From assembly GCF_003425685.1 (NCBI RefSeq), contig NZ_QJKM01000026.1:1-52930 (forward strand): 52,930 bases of DNA, written 5' to 3'. The notes beneath the pieces are model-generated. The model saw only the letters and a list, made by a program, of their open reading frames with translations. It was not told the origin of the DNA and did no database searches. The position numbers were made by a program, and so were the translations under genes. The stretch's first letter is position 1. The number at the start of each line of letters is the position of its first letter. Origin of the DNA: Rhizobium terrae (GTDB lineage: Bacteria; Pseudomonadota; Alphaproteobacteria; Rhizobiales; Rhizobiaceae). Of this stretch, positions 34,286 through 42,230 are shown in pieces.

Positions 34286-36604
34286 CTATCGATCGTGATC
34301 GTCGCGGTCTCGTTCGGCGCGTTCATCCGCTTCGCGTTGTATCTCTTCCAAACGCGGCACGTGCTGTTTCGCGGGATCGGTACTGGTGGTATCGCCGCCT
34401 GCCCTGCCGTCAGTGCGCCGGTCCTGGTGACCATCGCCTTTGACCTCGATCTCGTCGCGATCAGCAGGCCGGGCAGTCGAGATGCGACCATCACCCTCGA
34501 CGACCAAAGAATCCTTTCGCTTCTCTTCAACACGTTCGCTGCGACGCTCAGCAGCCTCGATTGCGGTCCGCAATTCTTCATCAACTTCGCTGATTTCGCG
34601 GACCATTCCATTTCCAGCCGCTCCAAGCTCGGCTGCGCGCGTCAATTCGTGTTGCAGGCTTGCCTGCAACGAAGCCTTGTTCGCCTGGATCTCGCCCACA
34701 TCCGTCAGCTCGATCGCCTCTCGGAAATGCTCGACCTGAAGCATGATCTCATTCGCGGCCTCGACTACCTGCAAGCCATGTCGCGCGACGGCCGCATCCC
34801 ACCGCTCATTCGCGTCGTCGCGGTTTTCTTTACCTCCACTGTTGCGATCTGAATCGTCATCGTGGCTCATCTCACTCTGTTCCATCATCTCGCGCCTCAC
34901 ATCCACATGCGCACGCGCGGCGGACACGATCTCATCGAAACTTTCTCGCTCGCCAGCCGGCACCGCTTTCTCGGCAGTAAAGAGCGCGGTTTCGACGCGC
35001 TTTTCGTAGGCTTCGAACTCTGATCGCGTCATAACACCCATATTATCGACCTCCACGACTTTCTGGATTGTAACTATTTCGGTCTGGAATTTCCAGTCCG
35101 AAACGTGCCTAGTTTCGCGTGTTGATGGTGATCTAGCGCCTTCGAAACCTGCTGATTCAATGCGAATTAGCTGATGTTCTGCGTGTTCTCGCAGAGATGT
35201 ATCCTTATCAGCATGATTTAGTTTCGACCACTCAGCATAGACTATTTCAGTATATGATATGCTCTTTTGCGTTCGCGCTGCTGAGGGCGCTTCCTGTCGC
35301 TTGCGCGCATAGCGGTCTTGCGCAAGCTCAGAAGTGCCCTCGTGCTCGGTGCGCCCGGAACGATTGACGGGGCGGACCTGGTTGCGCCCATAGGACGGCG
35401 CGCTCGCGGTGTCTCGCCGGTCCGTCATTTCCATCGCTATCCCTTTGGCGCGCGCGTGTTCTGCCAAGGACTCGCGCCAACGTCGAAACGAGGCAATGCT
35501 CGTCTCAACTCGTTCGCCATCATCAGATCTCATGGCCACGACCGCATGGACATGCACATGTGGGCGTCGGCCGCCATCTTGTTCTGCCTTCGGGTCGTCA
35601 GAGGGATCGTGCACTGCGAAGACATATTTATGTCTGTTGAATTCGGCAGCTAAAAACTCCCTGGCTGCATCCCGAAACATCCCGACATCAGTGCCAGCCC
35701 GCGCCGACATGATCAGGTGCATGACGTCACGGGACTTACGGCTATGCAGTTGATCACGCCATTCCAGTTGAACGAGATCGCCCGCCTGCTTTGCATTGCC
35801 GATGAGTTTTCCAGCCTGGTCTTCGACACGGCCTGCTTGTTCCTCTACCAACCGACGCACACGACTGGTTCCGTATTCGACACCGTTCCCGTAACCGGTA
35901 AACCTGATGCGTGCTTCGGTGGCATTGGCCTCTTTCGACGTATCCAATCTTTGCTGGACGATTTCAGCGGCCTTGGCGTCAGCCGTCAGCCGCTCGCCGT
36001 TGCGATCACGCAGGACGACGACACCATTGATGCGATGACCATCCTCTGTCGGTGAGATAGCGAAAACGAATGATCGATCGCCAAAACCGGACCGCAGGAT
36101 CTGGCGCGCGTGTTTCCTGTCGAGAGGCTCGTTGCGCCGAATATCCACTTGAAACAGCCCGATATCGCGGCTCTCGGCTCGACCACTCATCACATTCTGC
36201 CAATCCGTGGAAAGCGTGGAGATCTGGTCCCGCCCTCGTAGCTGCTGGCCGAGATGGTTTTCGAGTGCAATCTCGCCGCTGCGCGACACATAGTTCGCGA
36301 GTGCGCCAAGCCGTCCGGCCCCACCGAACGACGCAAGTTTGACGACAGCCGGTTGACTGCCTCGGGCGAGCGCGCGGAAACGGTCACCCATCCCGCGGGG
36401 TCGAGCTCCTCTCTGGACCTTGTATGCAGCCGCAAAACTTCCAAAGTGGATGCTTGCGCCGCCCGCACCGGACACATGGCTAACAACACCGCCCCTGCGC
36501 CGACGCTCCTCCTCTTCCGGGCTGGGCCCCCGCGTCCTCTCATGGAGCAGAACAGCCCTTCGCTGCTCCCAGTCTTTGGTGAATGCCCCGAAAAAGAATT
36601 CCAC
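34286..36604 (-). CDS. VirD2/MOB_P-like relaxase
   Basis: A 772-aa protein from GTG 36604, whose first base is the last-but-two overlap with the mobC stop (TAGTG). Motif I carries the likely nicking Tyr105 in ALANYVSRSGEIALENH; motif III is the metal-binding RRPHVHVHAVVAMRSDDG around residue 350. The C-terminal half is a long, charged, probably coiled-coil tail, plausibly the secretion signal and oligomerisation region. It nicks oriT and pilots the strand through the T4SS. Subfamily cannot be fixed by eye; MOB_P-type motifs fit best. Confidence 0.85.
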   Translation of the reverse strand: MEFFFGAFTKDWEQRRAVLLHERTRGPSPEEEERRRRGGVVSHVSGAGGASIHFGSFAAAYKVQRGARPRGMGDRFRALARGSQPAVVKLASFGGAGRLGALANYVSRSGEIALENHLGQQLRGRDQISTLSTDWQNVMSGRAESRDIGLFQVDIRRNEPLDRKHARQILRSGFGDRSFVFAISPTEDGHRINGVVVLRDRNGERLTADAKAAEIVQQRLDTSKEANATEARIRFTGYGNGVEYGTSRVRRLVEEQAGRVEDQAGKLIGNAKQAGDLVQLEWRDQLHSRKSRDVMHLIMSARAGTDVGMFRDAAREFLAAEFNRHKYVFAVHDPSDDPKAEQDGGRRPHVHVHAVVAMRSDDGERVETSIASFRRWRESLAEHARAKGIAMEMTDRRDTASAPSYGRNQVRPVNRSGRTEHEGTSELAQDRYARKRQEAPSAARTQKSISYTEIVYAEWSKLNHADKDTSLREHAEHQLIRIESAGFEGARSPSTRETRHVSDWKFQTEIVTIQKVVEVDNMGVMTRSEFEAYEKRVETALFTAEKAVPAGERESFDEIVSAARAHVDVRREMMEQSEMSHDDDSDRNSGGKENRDDANERWDAAVARHGLQVVEAANEIMLQVEHFREAIELTDVGEIQANKASLQASLQHELTRAAELGAAGNGMVREISEVDEELRTAIEAAERRSERVEEKRKDSLVVEGDGRISTARPADRDEIEVKGDGHQDRRTDGRAGGDTTSTDPAKQHVPRLEEIQREADERAERDRDDHDR

Positions 36605-37011
36605 TAGACCGCCCTCCGTCGCCTGATCGAGGCTCGAGGCGCAAGCCTGCCGGTTTCAATGCCAAGTCCGGCAAGACCCAGACGGAGCTCACCAAGCTGC
36701 TCGACGATCTCGGGCTCCTCCAAAATTCCCCGGTGCGCCAGGCGAAGTAGACCATTCAGGTTGATACCGATGCGTCGCAACTCCTCTCGGAGATAGGCAA
36801 AGATCACGCGGTCGTCTTCATTCAGAAACGGCTCGACGCCTGCGCCTTCAAGGGACAAAGAGCGCATGAATTGCGAGATCGTTAGCCCGGCTTGGTCAGC
36901 TGCCGAGATCACCGCTTCCATCTCCGATGGCGAAAACCGCACATTGACGATGCGTGATCTGGCCTGTCCTGCTCGCCGGGCTCGTTGCGGTTCCTGAAAT
37001 GCTTTCGCCAT
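36604..37011 (-). CDS. MobC-like relaxosome accessory protein
   Basis: A 135-aa protein with a basic N-terminus, a ribbon-helix-helix-like segment (SRIVNVRFSPSEMEAVISAADQ, then GLTISQFMRSLSLEGAG) and the MobC-type conserved REELRRIGINLNGLLRLAHRG. Such proteins bind oriT and help the relaxase melt the nick region. It is translationally coupled to the relaxase by a 1-bp overlap and transcribed away from the candidate oriT. Confidence 0.85.
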   Translation of the reverse strand: MAKAFQEPQRARRAGQARSRIVNVRFSPSEMEAVISAADQAGLTISQFMRSLSLEGAGVEPFLNEDDRVIFAYLREELRRIGINLNGLLRLAHRGILEEPEIVEQLGELRLGLAGLGIETGRLAPRASIRRRRAV

Positions 37012-37072
37012 TCTGGTTGCCTCTTTCAGGCTGCGCCGCAGGCGCCATCGACGGCCTGTCCGTCGATCGTCA

Positions 37073-37103
37073 GCAATTTGTGTTACAAAATTGCATATCC
37101 TGC
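37073..37103 (+). other. Candidate origin of transfer with MOB_P-type nick site
   Basis: TATCCTG at 37096-37102 followed by C reproduces the nick core shared by IncP oriT and Ti/T-DNA borders (cut after TATCCTG). Directly 5' of it GCAATTTGT (37073-37081) and ACAAAATTGC (37085-37094) form an inverted repeat with one bulged base and a 3-nt loop, the arrangement recognised by MOB_P relaxases. It lies in the leader of the mobC-relaxase operon. This is inferred from pattern; the nick is predicted between 37102 and 37103 on the + strand. Confidence 0.6.
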
Positions 37104-37109
37104 CAAACC

Positions 37110-37139
37110 AATATAGACTGATTTAGTCTCTAGTTGCAA
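37110..37139 (-). promoter_or_regulatory. Promoter of the mobC-relaxase operon with operator
   Basis: Leftward promoter: TTGCAA (37134-37139) and TATATT (complement of 37110-37115) with an 18-bp spacer. The spacer is filled by the operator AGACTGATTTAGTCT at 37115-37129, of the same AGACTN5AGTCT form found at 19861 and 37416. The transcript would cross the candidate oriT. Confidence 0.65.
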
Positions 37140-37165
37140 CATCGGATTTCCGAATATCATCGCTA

Positions 37166-37217
37166 CCACACGACCACACGTCCCCATTCCATCGACACAC
37201 GACATGGCCACACGACC
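37166..37217. repeat. Short direct repeats beside oriT (CCACACGACC type)
   Basis: CCACACGACC occurs at 37166-37175 and 37208-37217, 42 bp apart (about four helical turns), with related CCACACGTCC at 37174-37183 and ACACACGACA at 37195-37204. The array lies between the mobC and virC1 promoters and could be a binding site for relaxosome or VirC-like proteins. The remainder of the 37012-37473 gap holds the promoters, operators and oriT candidate described separately. Confidence 0.5.
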
Positions 37218-37397
37218 GAATCGTGCGACAGTCCGATACCGAAACATCTCTCGGAACTATAACAGCATTGCATTGCTTTATCGCATGTTTGCTCGGTATG
37301 GACGATTTGCCCAAGGATATGGAGGCAGCTTACCGCCCTATGCTAGCACGATGCCATTTGGGCGATCTGCCACATAATGCGGCGATCAGATCCAGTG

Positions 37398-37430
37398 CTG
37401 GACGCCAGACAATTTAAGACTATTATAGTC
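37398..37430 (+). promoter_or_regulatory. Promoter of the VirC1/VirC2-like operon with perfect operator
   Basis: TGGACG (37398-37403) and TATTAT (37420-37425), 16 bp apart, form the promoter. AGACTATTATAGTCT at 37416-37430 is a perfect palindrome (7-bp arms around a central T) covering the -10 box, 43 bp before the ATG. It is the best copy of the operator found also at 19861 and 37115. Confidence 0.65.
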
Positions 37431-37473
37431 TCAATCGAAACAAGCGGCCGCGGTCGCTCATTGAGAGGCAGCC

Positions 37474-38184
37474 ATGTCACGAACCTATGCAGTGGTGAGC
37501 AACAAAGGTGGAGCGGGCAAAACGACACTCGCTACTTTGATAGCTGGCGAGTACGCACTTCAGAGCCAACGTGTTCTGTTAATCGATGCCGACAGCCGAC
37601 AGAATCTCGCAGGCTGGTGGAAGCTTTGCCACGCCAAGGGAAACATCCCTGCCAACATAGAAGTGACCACGGCGGCAACCCAGCGGGCTGTCGGCGACGT
37701 CATCAAAAAGTGGACAGGCTCATTCGACCTCGTGATCATCGATGCCCCTGGCGTCGATAGCGTTCTTCAGAACACTGTCATCCGGGCGTCAGAGGTCGTG
37801 ATCTCGCCGGTCCAGCCTGGCATCAAGGAAATCGAAGCGGCGGGCCAGACCGTTGCAGAGGTAAACGATGTCAACGATCAATACGGCTTGTCGGTGATCC
37901 ATATGAACGTACGCACTCGGATCACATTGCCGGGGCGCAACCTCGAAGCCTATCGCTACATCCGACCCTTTGTCGCCGGTCTGAGGGATGCGAACTACAA
38001 AACCGTGCTGCTTGAGACCGAGCTGTTCGAGCGCAACATCTACCGAGAAATCCAGAATGGACTTGGGACGCTGCAAATGCAGGAGCTGACGGACTCGGTT
38101 CGAAAAGCCCGTGTCGAGGTGAATGCCCTTGTCGCGGAGATCGAAGCGCGCCGGAGCGGCGACGCCGTCGAGGCTGCCGCATGA
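37474..38184 (+). CDS. ParA/VirC1-like ATPase of the conjugation region
   Basis: A 236-aa MinD/ParA-type ATPase, deviant Walker A KGGAGKTT at residues 11-18, LLIDADSRQNLAGWW, and FDLVIIDAPGVDSVLQN. Size, lack of an N-terminal DNA-binding domain, location beside oriT and pairing with a small RHH protein match VirC1, which in Ti plasmids binds near the border and recruits the relaxosome to the T4SS at the pole. A plain partition ATPase is the alternative; repA already fills that role here. Confidence 0.8.
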   Translation: MSRTYAVVSNKGGAGKTTLATLIAGEYALQSQRVLLIDADSRQNLAGWWKLCHAKGNIPANIEVTTAATQRAVGDVIKKWTGSFDLVIIDAPGVDSVLQNTVIRASEVVISPVQPGIKEIEAAGQTVAEVNDVNDQYGLSVIHMNVRTRITLPGRNLEAYRYIRPFVAGLRDANYKTVLLETELFERNIYREIQNGLGTLQMQELTDSVRKARVEVNALVAEIEARRSGDAVEAAA

Positions 38185-38588
38185 CGAAGAGCAATATCGA
38201 CTTCGCCCAGTTTGCACTTGCACCCCGTCGTCCCCAAGGCGAGGCGACGCCGGTGGTGGAAGACGCTCCTTCTATATCCTCCGATGCACCTGAGATCGTC
38301 CCTGTCCCTCAGAATCGCGACGACCAATCTGCACCGCTTCTGCAGCGTCTTTCGGATGGGGAACGCCATCAACGGCGCGCAACGCGGGCGGCCGAACAGG
38401 AGGAGACACGCAGAAAGCTCAAGAACCTGAAGCGGGCCAAAGAGCGCAATATCCGCTTTTACGTCAACGTGCCGCTCGAACAGGACGTCAAGAACAGGCT
38501 GATGCGCGCCGCGCATGAAAACGACGTGCATATGACCATCATCATGCAGGCCGCCATCGACACCTATCTGAAGGATAACGGTTATTGA
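38181..38588 (+). CDS. VirC2-like ribbon-helix-helix protein
   Basis: A 135-aa protein whose start overlaps the ATPase stop (ATGA). The N-terminal half is disordered and Pro-rich; the C-terminal half has a basic helix (RKLKNLKRAKERN) and a ribbon-helix-helix-like domain (IRFYVNVPLEQDVKNRLMRA, then AHENDVHMTIIMQAAIDTYL). VirC2 of Ti plasmids has a similar fold and binds overdrive DNA. Together with the upstream ATPase it probably assists DNA processing at oriT. Confidence 0.7.
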   Translation: MTKSNIDFAQFALAPRRPQGEATPVVEDAPSISSDAPEIVPVPQNRDDQSAPLLQRLSDGERHQRRATRAAEQEETRRKLKNLKRAKERNIRFYVNVPLEQDVKNRLMRAAHENDVHMTIIMQAAIDTYLKDNGY

Positions 38589-38596
38589 CGGCCGCC

Positions 38597-38755
38597 TCAG
38601 AAGGGCGGCTCGGCTTCGATCGTGCCGTCGATCTCGGCCATGATGATGGCGAGCTCGGCGTGAGCGATCTCGAGCTCGGCTTCGATCTGGCGGCGCTCCT
38701 CGATCGTGGAGGCATTGGCGGCCTCCATTCGCAGTTCTTCGATTGCTATCGTCAT
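38597..38755 (-). CDS. Small coiled-coil protein, 52 aa
   Basis: From ATG 38755, preceded by a strong AAGGAGA 5 nt before the start codon. It is short, acidic and wholly helical (TIAIEELRMEAANASTIEER, then RQIEAELEIAHAELAIIMAE). Unrecognised. It is convergent with the VirC2-like gene, with 8 nt between stops. The ribosome site and clean heptad pattern support a real gene. Confidence 0.55.
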   Translation of the reverse strand: MTIAIEELRMEAANASTIEERRQIEAELEIAHAELAIIMAEIDGTIEAEPPF

Positions 38756-39030
38756 CGTCGTCTCCTTGACGTGTGTGAGAGATGACGGCGGCACGCAGGG
38801 CGGGGAAAGACAGGTCAAGGCTCGTGGGAACACGACCGGCAGAGCCGGCGCGCGGAGGAACCGAATTTGTCGGAACGAAGTGAAACGCAGTGGAGAAAAA
38901 TTTGGAGGGGCCGCGTGGCCTTGAGCTGGCTTTGCCCGTCCGGCACAATCGGCCGATCTGAACAGACAGGTTTAGCTCTCGTGTGGCACCCCTCGCCACC
39001 CTCTCCCCAAATTCGGCATGGGTGGACGGC

Positions 39031-40233
39031 ATGAGGCGTTACCTGCTCGATGGCACTATCTGCGACGAGAGCGGGGAAGGCTTTCGGGAACTTCTGAGCC
39101 AAGCCTATCGCGAGAAAGTTCGCCCGCTCTGCCTGTGTTGTGAGCCCGCAGTCCCGATGTATATTGCCGACATCGGCGATCAGCTGGTGATCAAGCGTAT
39201 GCCGCTCACCGGCGGCAAGCACGATCCGGCCTGCCCTTCCTATGAGCCGCCCTATGAGCTGTCTGGCCTTGGGCCTTTGATGGGTGGCGCCATCAAGCTC
39301 GATCCCGTTGCTGGCACAGCGTCGTTAAAGTTCGATTTTTCGCTGTCGAAGCGGGGGCCAGTCTCCAGGTTGGACGGTGAAACGGCCCAGACAGACAGCG
39401 TCCGTAACAATAGCAAGAAGCTATCCCTGCGCGGGCTCCTGCACTTCCTCTGGCATGAGAGCGGGCTGACGGAATGGACCGCCCATTGGTCCGGCAAGCG
39501 ACATTGGTGGCAGGTCTATCATCACCTGAGCGAAGCCGCCCGGCTGATGGAGGTCCGCGGCGAGGCTCTGGCCGAGAGGCTGTTCATCCCGGAACCGTTT
39601 CGCGTCGATGACAAGGCTGCGATCGAACAGAGGCGGGCGCAGAAGCTCGGGCCTCTTTTCCTGGCGGCGAGCGGCACGAAAAGGCTGATGGTGCTGGTTG
39701 GGGAAATCAAGGAGTTTGCGGACGCGCGCAATGGCCGGCAGATCGTCATCAAGCACATGCCCGGTTTCCGGCTCTATCTCGAAGAACCGGCCTGGCGCTC
39801 TCTCCAGCGACGGTTCGAGACCGAGCTGATGTTATGGCAGAGCGGGGACACATCGCATCTCATGGCGATCATGACGGTCGGCGGCACCTCCGCGGGGGTC
39901 GCCACCGTGAATGAGGTTGCACTCATGACGGTCACGGAGCATTGGCTGCCGATCGAGAATGCGTATGAACAACAGCTCGTCGAGCACGTTGCACGGCTGC
40001 GCATGAAGTCGGTGAAGGGGCTGCGATTCAATCTCGCCCGAGGCCAGCCGTTAGCAAATATCATCCTGCCCGAGGCGAAACCCCTGCCAATGGCGATGTA
40101 TCTCGTGCCACCAGATGCAGGGGAGGGTTTTGAGGTCATGCTGGGGGAAATGAACGAGGCGCGGCCCGATCTGGCGTCGTGGATCTGGCGCGTCAGCGAC
40201 GGCGATATGCCATCCTTGCCGCCACCGCGGTGA
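39031..40233 (+). CDS. DUF1173 family protein
   Basis: A 400-aa protein. MRRYLLDGTICDESGEGFRE at 39031 is the usual family opening; a GTG at 38983 would add 16 untypical residues. Conserved features: VRPLCLCCEPAVPMYIADIG, MPLTGGKHDPACPSYEPPYE (Cys/His cluster), LLHFLWHESGLTEWTAHWSG, and VTEHWLPIENAYEQQLVEHV. The family is common on alphaproteobacterial plasmids and has no known function. The Cys pattern could bind zinc. Confidence 0.8.
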   Translation: MRRYLLDGTICDESGEGFRELLSQAYREKVRPLCLCCEPAVPMYIADIGDQLVIKRMPLTGGKHDPACPSYEPPYELSGLGPLMGGAIKLDPVAGTASLKFDFSLSKRGPVSRLDGETAQTDSVRNNSKKLSLRGLLHFLWHESGLTEWTAHWSGKRHWWQVYHHLSEAARLMEVRGEALAERLFIPEPFRVDDKAAIEQRRAQKLGPLFLAASGTKRLMVLVGEIKEFADARNGRQIVIKHMPGFRLYLEEPAWRSLQRRFETELMLWQSGDTSHLMAIMTVGGTSAGVATVNEVALMTVTEHWLPIENAYEQQLVEHVARLRMKSVKGLRFNLARGQPLANIILPEAKPLPMAMYLVPPDAGEGFEVMLGEMNEARPDLASWIWRVSDGDMPSLPPPR

Positions 40234-40250
40234 CGACGGCCGGACGGGCT

Positions 40251-40472
40251 CTAGTCCTCGGTCGTGTCGTCAAGCAGACCGTCATAGACCTCGAGCAGCG
40301 CGTTGGTGATCGCCTGCCCGAGCGCATTGCCGGCGACGCGGACGTCGTCTTCCGAGCCGTCGCGGGCGGACCTCGCCAGCTCGAACCCCTGTTCGCTGAC
40401 GATCTGCTTGGCAAGCTCGATCGCCCATAACCCGAAGTCGCCGCGGTTATCGATCGTAATTGCGTCTTCCAT
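40251..40472 (-). CDS. Hypothetical protein, 73 aa
   Basis: From ATG 40472, with AGGAGG upstream at about -12. It reads MEDAITIDNRGDFGLWAIEL and NALGQAITNALLEVYDGLLD; acidic, helical, no export signal. It is convergent with the DUF1173 gene (17 nt between stops). Unrecognised; ribosome site and composition support coding. The 350 nt to the WGR gene on the right show no supported gene. Confidence 0.55.
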   Translation of the reverse strand: MEDAITIDNRGDFGLWAIELAKQIVSEQGFELARSARDGSEDDVRVAGNALGQAITNALLEVYDGLLDDTTED

Positions 40473-40820
40473 CCCTGGCCTCCTATCAGTTCGGCGACGA
40501 TCTAACGCTTCCTGAACCAAATGACCAGCATCCGACGCCGCATCCTGGCGACGGCTTTCGAGCTGGCAGCCAACGTCGTGCGCCCTGTTCTTTGATGGAC
40601 TCGAGACAATCAATGATCCTCTGTGAGAGGATCGTCACCCGAAGGGGCGAAACCGCTTGGCGGGTTCGGTGCGCATGCGCATAGAGCCGTGCGGCAAAGC
40701 CGCCCCGCCCGGAATCATAATTTCGGGGTCGGCGACCCATTACAATCATGAATCGAAGTCTGCCGACCGATTCAAAACAGTCGTTGGACGGGATCCGTCG
40801 AACGCGCGATTCTCCGCCTC

Positions 40821-41123
40821 ATGTTGCTATATCCATTTCATCTCTACTGTCAGCGCGTCGATCCCGCCCGGAACATGGCGCGCTATTACGTTCTCGCGAT
40901 TGAGCCGACACTGTTCGGCGAAGCGGCGGTCGTGCGCCGTTGGGGCAGGATCGGATCACGCGGTGAGGAAAAAAGCGAGGTCTTCGCAACGGAGCGCGAG
41001 GCAGCAATCCACTTTCTGGCAATGCTCCGTCGAAAGCGGCAGAAGGGCTACACACCAGTCAGATCGGACGAGAAGCTGTGGAAATCGGAGCTTTTGTCCA
41101 AACAGTGTTCACCGTGTCGATGA
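40821..41123 (+). CDS. WGR-domain protein
   Basis: A 100-aa single WGR domain: RVDPARNMARYYVLAIEPTL, FGEAAVVRRWGRIGSRGEEK (the Trp-Gly-Arg motif), FATEREAAIHFLAMLRRKRQKGY. In eukaryotic PARPs WGR contacts broken DNA ends; stand-alone bacterial WGR proteins are frequent on rhizobial plasmids, with unknown roles. ATG 40821 gives the usual family length. It precedes the HU gene by 55 nt. Confidence 0.85.
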   Translation: MLLYPFHLYCQRVDPARNMARYYVLAIEPTLFGEAAVVRRWGRIGSRGEEKSEVFATEREAAIHFLAMLRRKRQKGYTPVRSDEKLWKSELLSKQCSPCR

Positions 41124-41178
41124 CAGACCATCCTTGCCCTGTCAGGGATTCCTGATCAATTCTGACGCGGAGACCAAG

Positions 41179-41457
41179 ATGACAACCACCAATGAAATCG
41201 CCGATAAGCTTGCGGCGGACCATGGCCTCACCAAGGCACAGGGCAAGGCGATCGTCGAGGCAGTGATTGCCTCGATTACCGAGGCCGCCGTCGCCGGTAA
41301 CGAGACAAGCCTACCCGGCTTCGGCAAGTTCAAGGTCAAGCACACGCCGGAACGTGAAGCCCGCAATCCCGGAACCGGGGCGACCATCAAGGTTCCCGCT
41401 GCCAAGAAGCTGGCCTTCACACCGGCCAAGGCCTTGAAGGATGCGCTGAACAAGTAA
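41179..41457 (+). CDS. HU-family DNA-binding protein
   Basis: A 92-aa nucleoid protein from ATG 41179. The dimer helices (IADKLAADHGLTKAQGKAIV) are followed by the core LPGFGKFKVKHTPEREARNP and arm GTGATIKVPAAKKLAFTPAKALKDALNK. The GFGKF and RNPxTG motifs are diagnostic. A plasmid-borne HU may help replication or DNA processing. A terminator hairpin follows at 41472. Confidence 0.93.
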   Translation: MTTTNEIADKLAADHGLTKAQGKAIVEAVIASITEAAVAGNETSLPGFGKFKVKHTPEREARNPGTGATIKVPAAKKLAFTPAKALKDALNK

Positions 41458-41471
41458 TCTCGTTGGGCAAG

Positions 41472-41513
41472 CAAAAAAATAGCCCGGCAGCCGTGCCGGA
41501 CTATTTTGGTTTT
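41472..41513. terminator. Rho-independent terminator, probably bidirectional
   Basis: An A-rich run then AATAGCCCGGCA, a short loop and TGCCGGACTATT, followed by TTGGTTTT. The stem has 11-12 pairs with one mismatch. The A-run on the left and T-run on the right let it serve both the rightward HU gene and the leftward pseudogene at 41524-41852. Confidence 0.75.
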
Positions 41514-41523
41514 CGGGCACATG

Positions 41524-41852
41524 TCAGCGGGCGGATGTCCGCTCAAGAAGATCCTGGAAGATCGTGTCGCTGACCGCGCGATGCGCTTCGCGGGCATGAT
41601 CGTCCAGCAGCTTGTGAAGAATGCCGGATGCCAGGGGTATGAAGTCGAAACCACGGGCGATGGCTGCGGTCCGCAGTTGCTACAACGTTTCGAACTCTCG
41701 AACATCGATGCCAAGCCAGAGTCCAAGATCATCGCCACCCGCGGAAATGCCTGCAGGAAGAACGTCTGAAGCCGGCGGTCGGAACCGATGATGGCATCCG
41801 GGTCGGAGTGGCGGGATGCGGTCTTAGTAACGGTGATCGTATAGCGGCTCAT
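41524..41852 (-). pseudogene. Hypothetical plasmid gene, frameshift plus stop
   Basis: A strong start (ATG 41852 with AAGGAGG upstream) opens MSRYTITVTKTASRHSDPDA and IIGSDRRLQTFFLQAF. The frame is then lost near 41740; in the adjacent frame the protein continues GGDDLGLWLGIDVREFETL, hits TAG at 41680-41682 where a Glu or Gln codon would fit, and goes on QLRTAAIARGFDFIPLAS, then ILHKLLDDHAREAHRAVSD, to a stop at 41524. Reconstructed length is about 109 aa. Function unknown. The unbroken frame that instead runs antisense through the HU gene is an artefact. Confidence 0.65.
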
Positions 41853-41906
41853 GGCGGCCTCCTTGGAATGGGAGGCCGGCCCCGATTTTTGGGGCCGGCG
41901 CTCCGT

Positions 41907-42230
41907 TCAGGCCGGGTCGTTCCAGAGGATGACCTTGCGGTTGGCATCGCCGCCGGGTGCTGGTGCAACGTTGCCGAAGATGACGCCGATCTCGGGCGCT
42001 TCGAGTGTGACGGAGATGTATTCCTCGCCGGTCTGGCGGGAGATGCGGTTCCAGCCTGCGCCGATCTCGAAGCCGGTCTTGCGATGCAGGATGCGGTAGT
42101 CGGGGGCTTTCTCGCTCGTCTTGCTGGCGTTGGGGACGATAGCGATCGGCGCGTTGACCCGGATGGTGGCGAAGACGCCTTCGAACGTGCCATCGGTCTT
42201 CTGGGTGAGGGATGCGATCGTGGTTGCCAT
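41907..42230 (-). CDS. DUF736 family protein
   Basis: A 107-aa protein: MATTIASLTQKTDGTFEGVF, NAPIAIVPNASKTSEKAPDY, GAGWNRISRQTGEEYISVTL, EAPEIGVIFGNVAPAPG. This is the full length and pattern of DUF736, a family nearly universal on rhizobial plasmids, of unknown function. AAGGAG lies 8 nt before the start codon. Confidence 0.92.
   Translation of the reverse strand: MATTIASLTQKTDGTFEGVFATIRVNAPIAIVPNASKTSEKAPDYRILHRKTGFEIGAGWNRISRQTGEEYISVTLEAPEIGVIFGNVAPAPGGDANRKVILWNDPA

Noticed and set aside
37474..38588. ParA plus small RHH protein as a second partition system
   Set aside because: The position next to oriT and the shared conjugation operator fit a VirC1/VirC2-like role better, and RepA/RepB already serve partition. 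Kept as the alternative in the feature entry.
41142..41852. 236-codon leftward frame covering the HU gene
   Set aside because: Only its first 37 codons belong to a real gene; the remainder is antisense to HU and crosses a terminator. Re-read as a frameshifted pseudogene (41524-41852).
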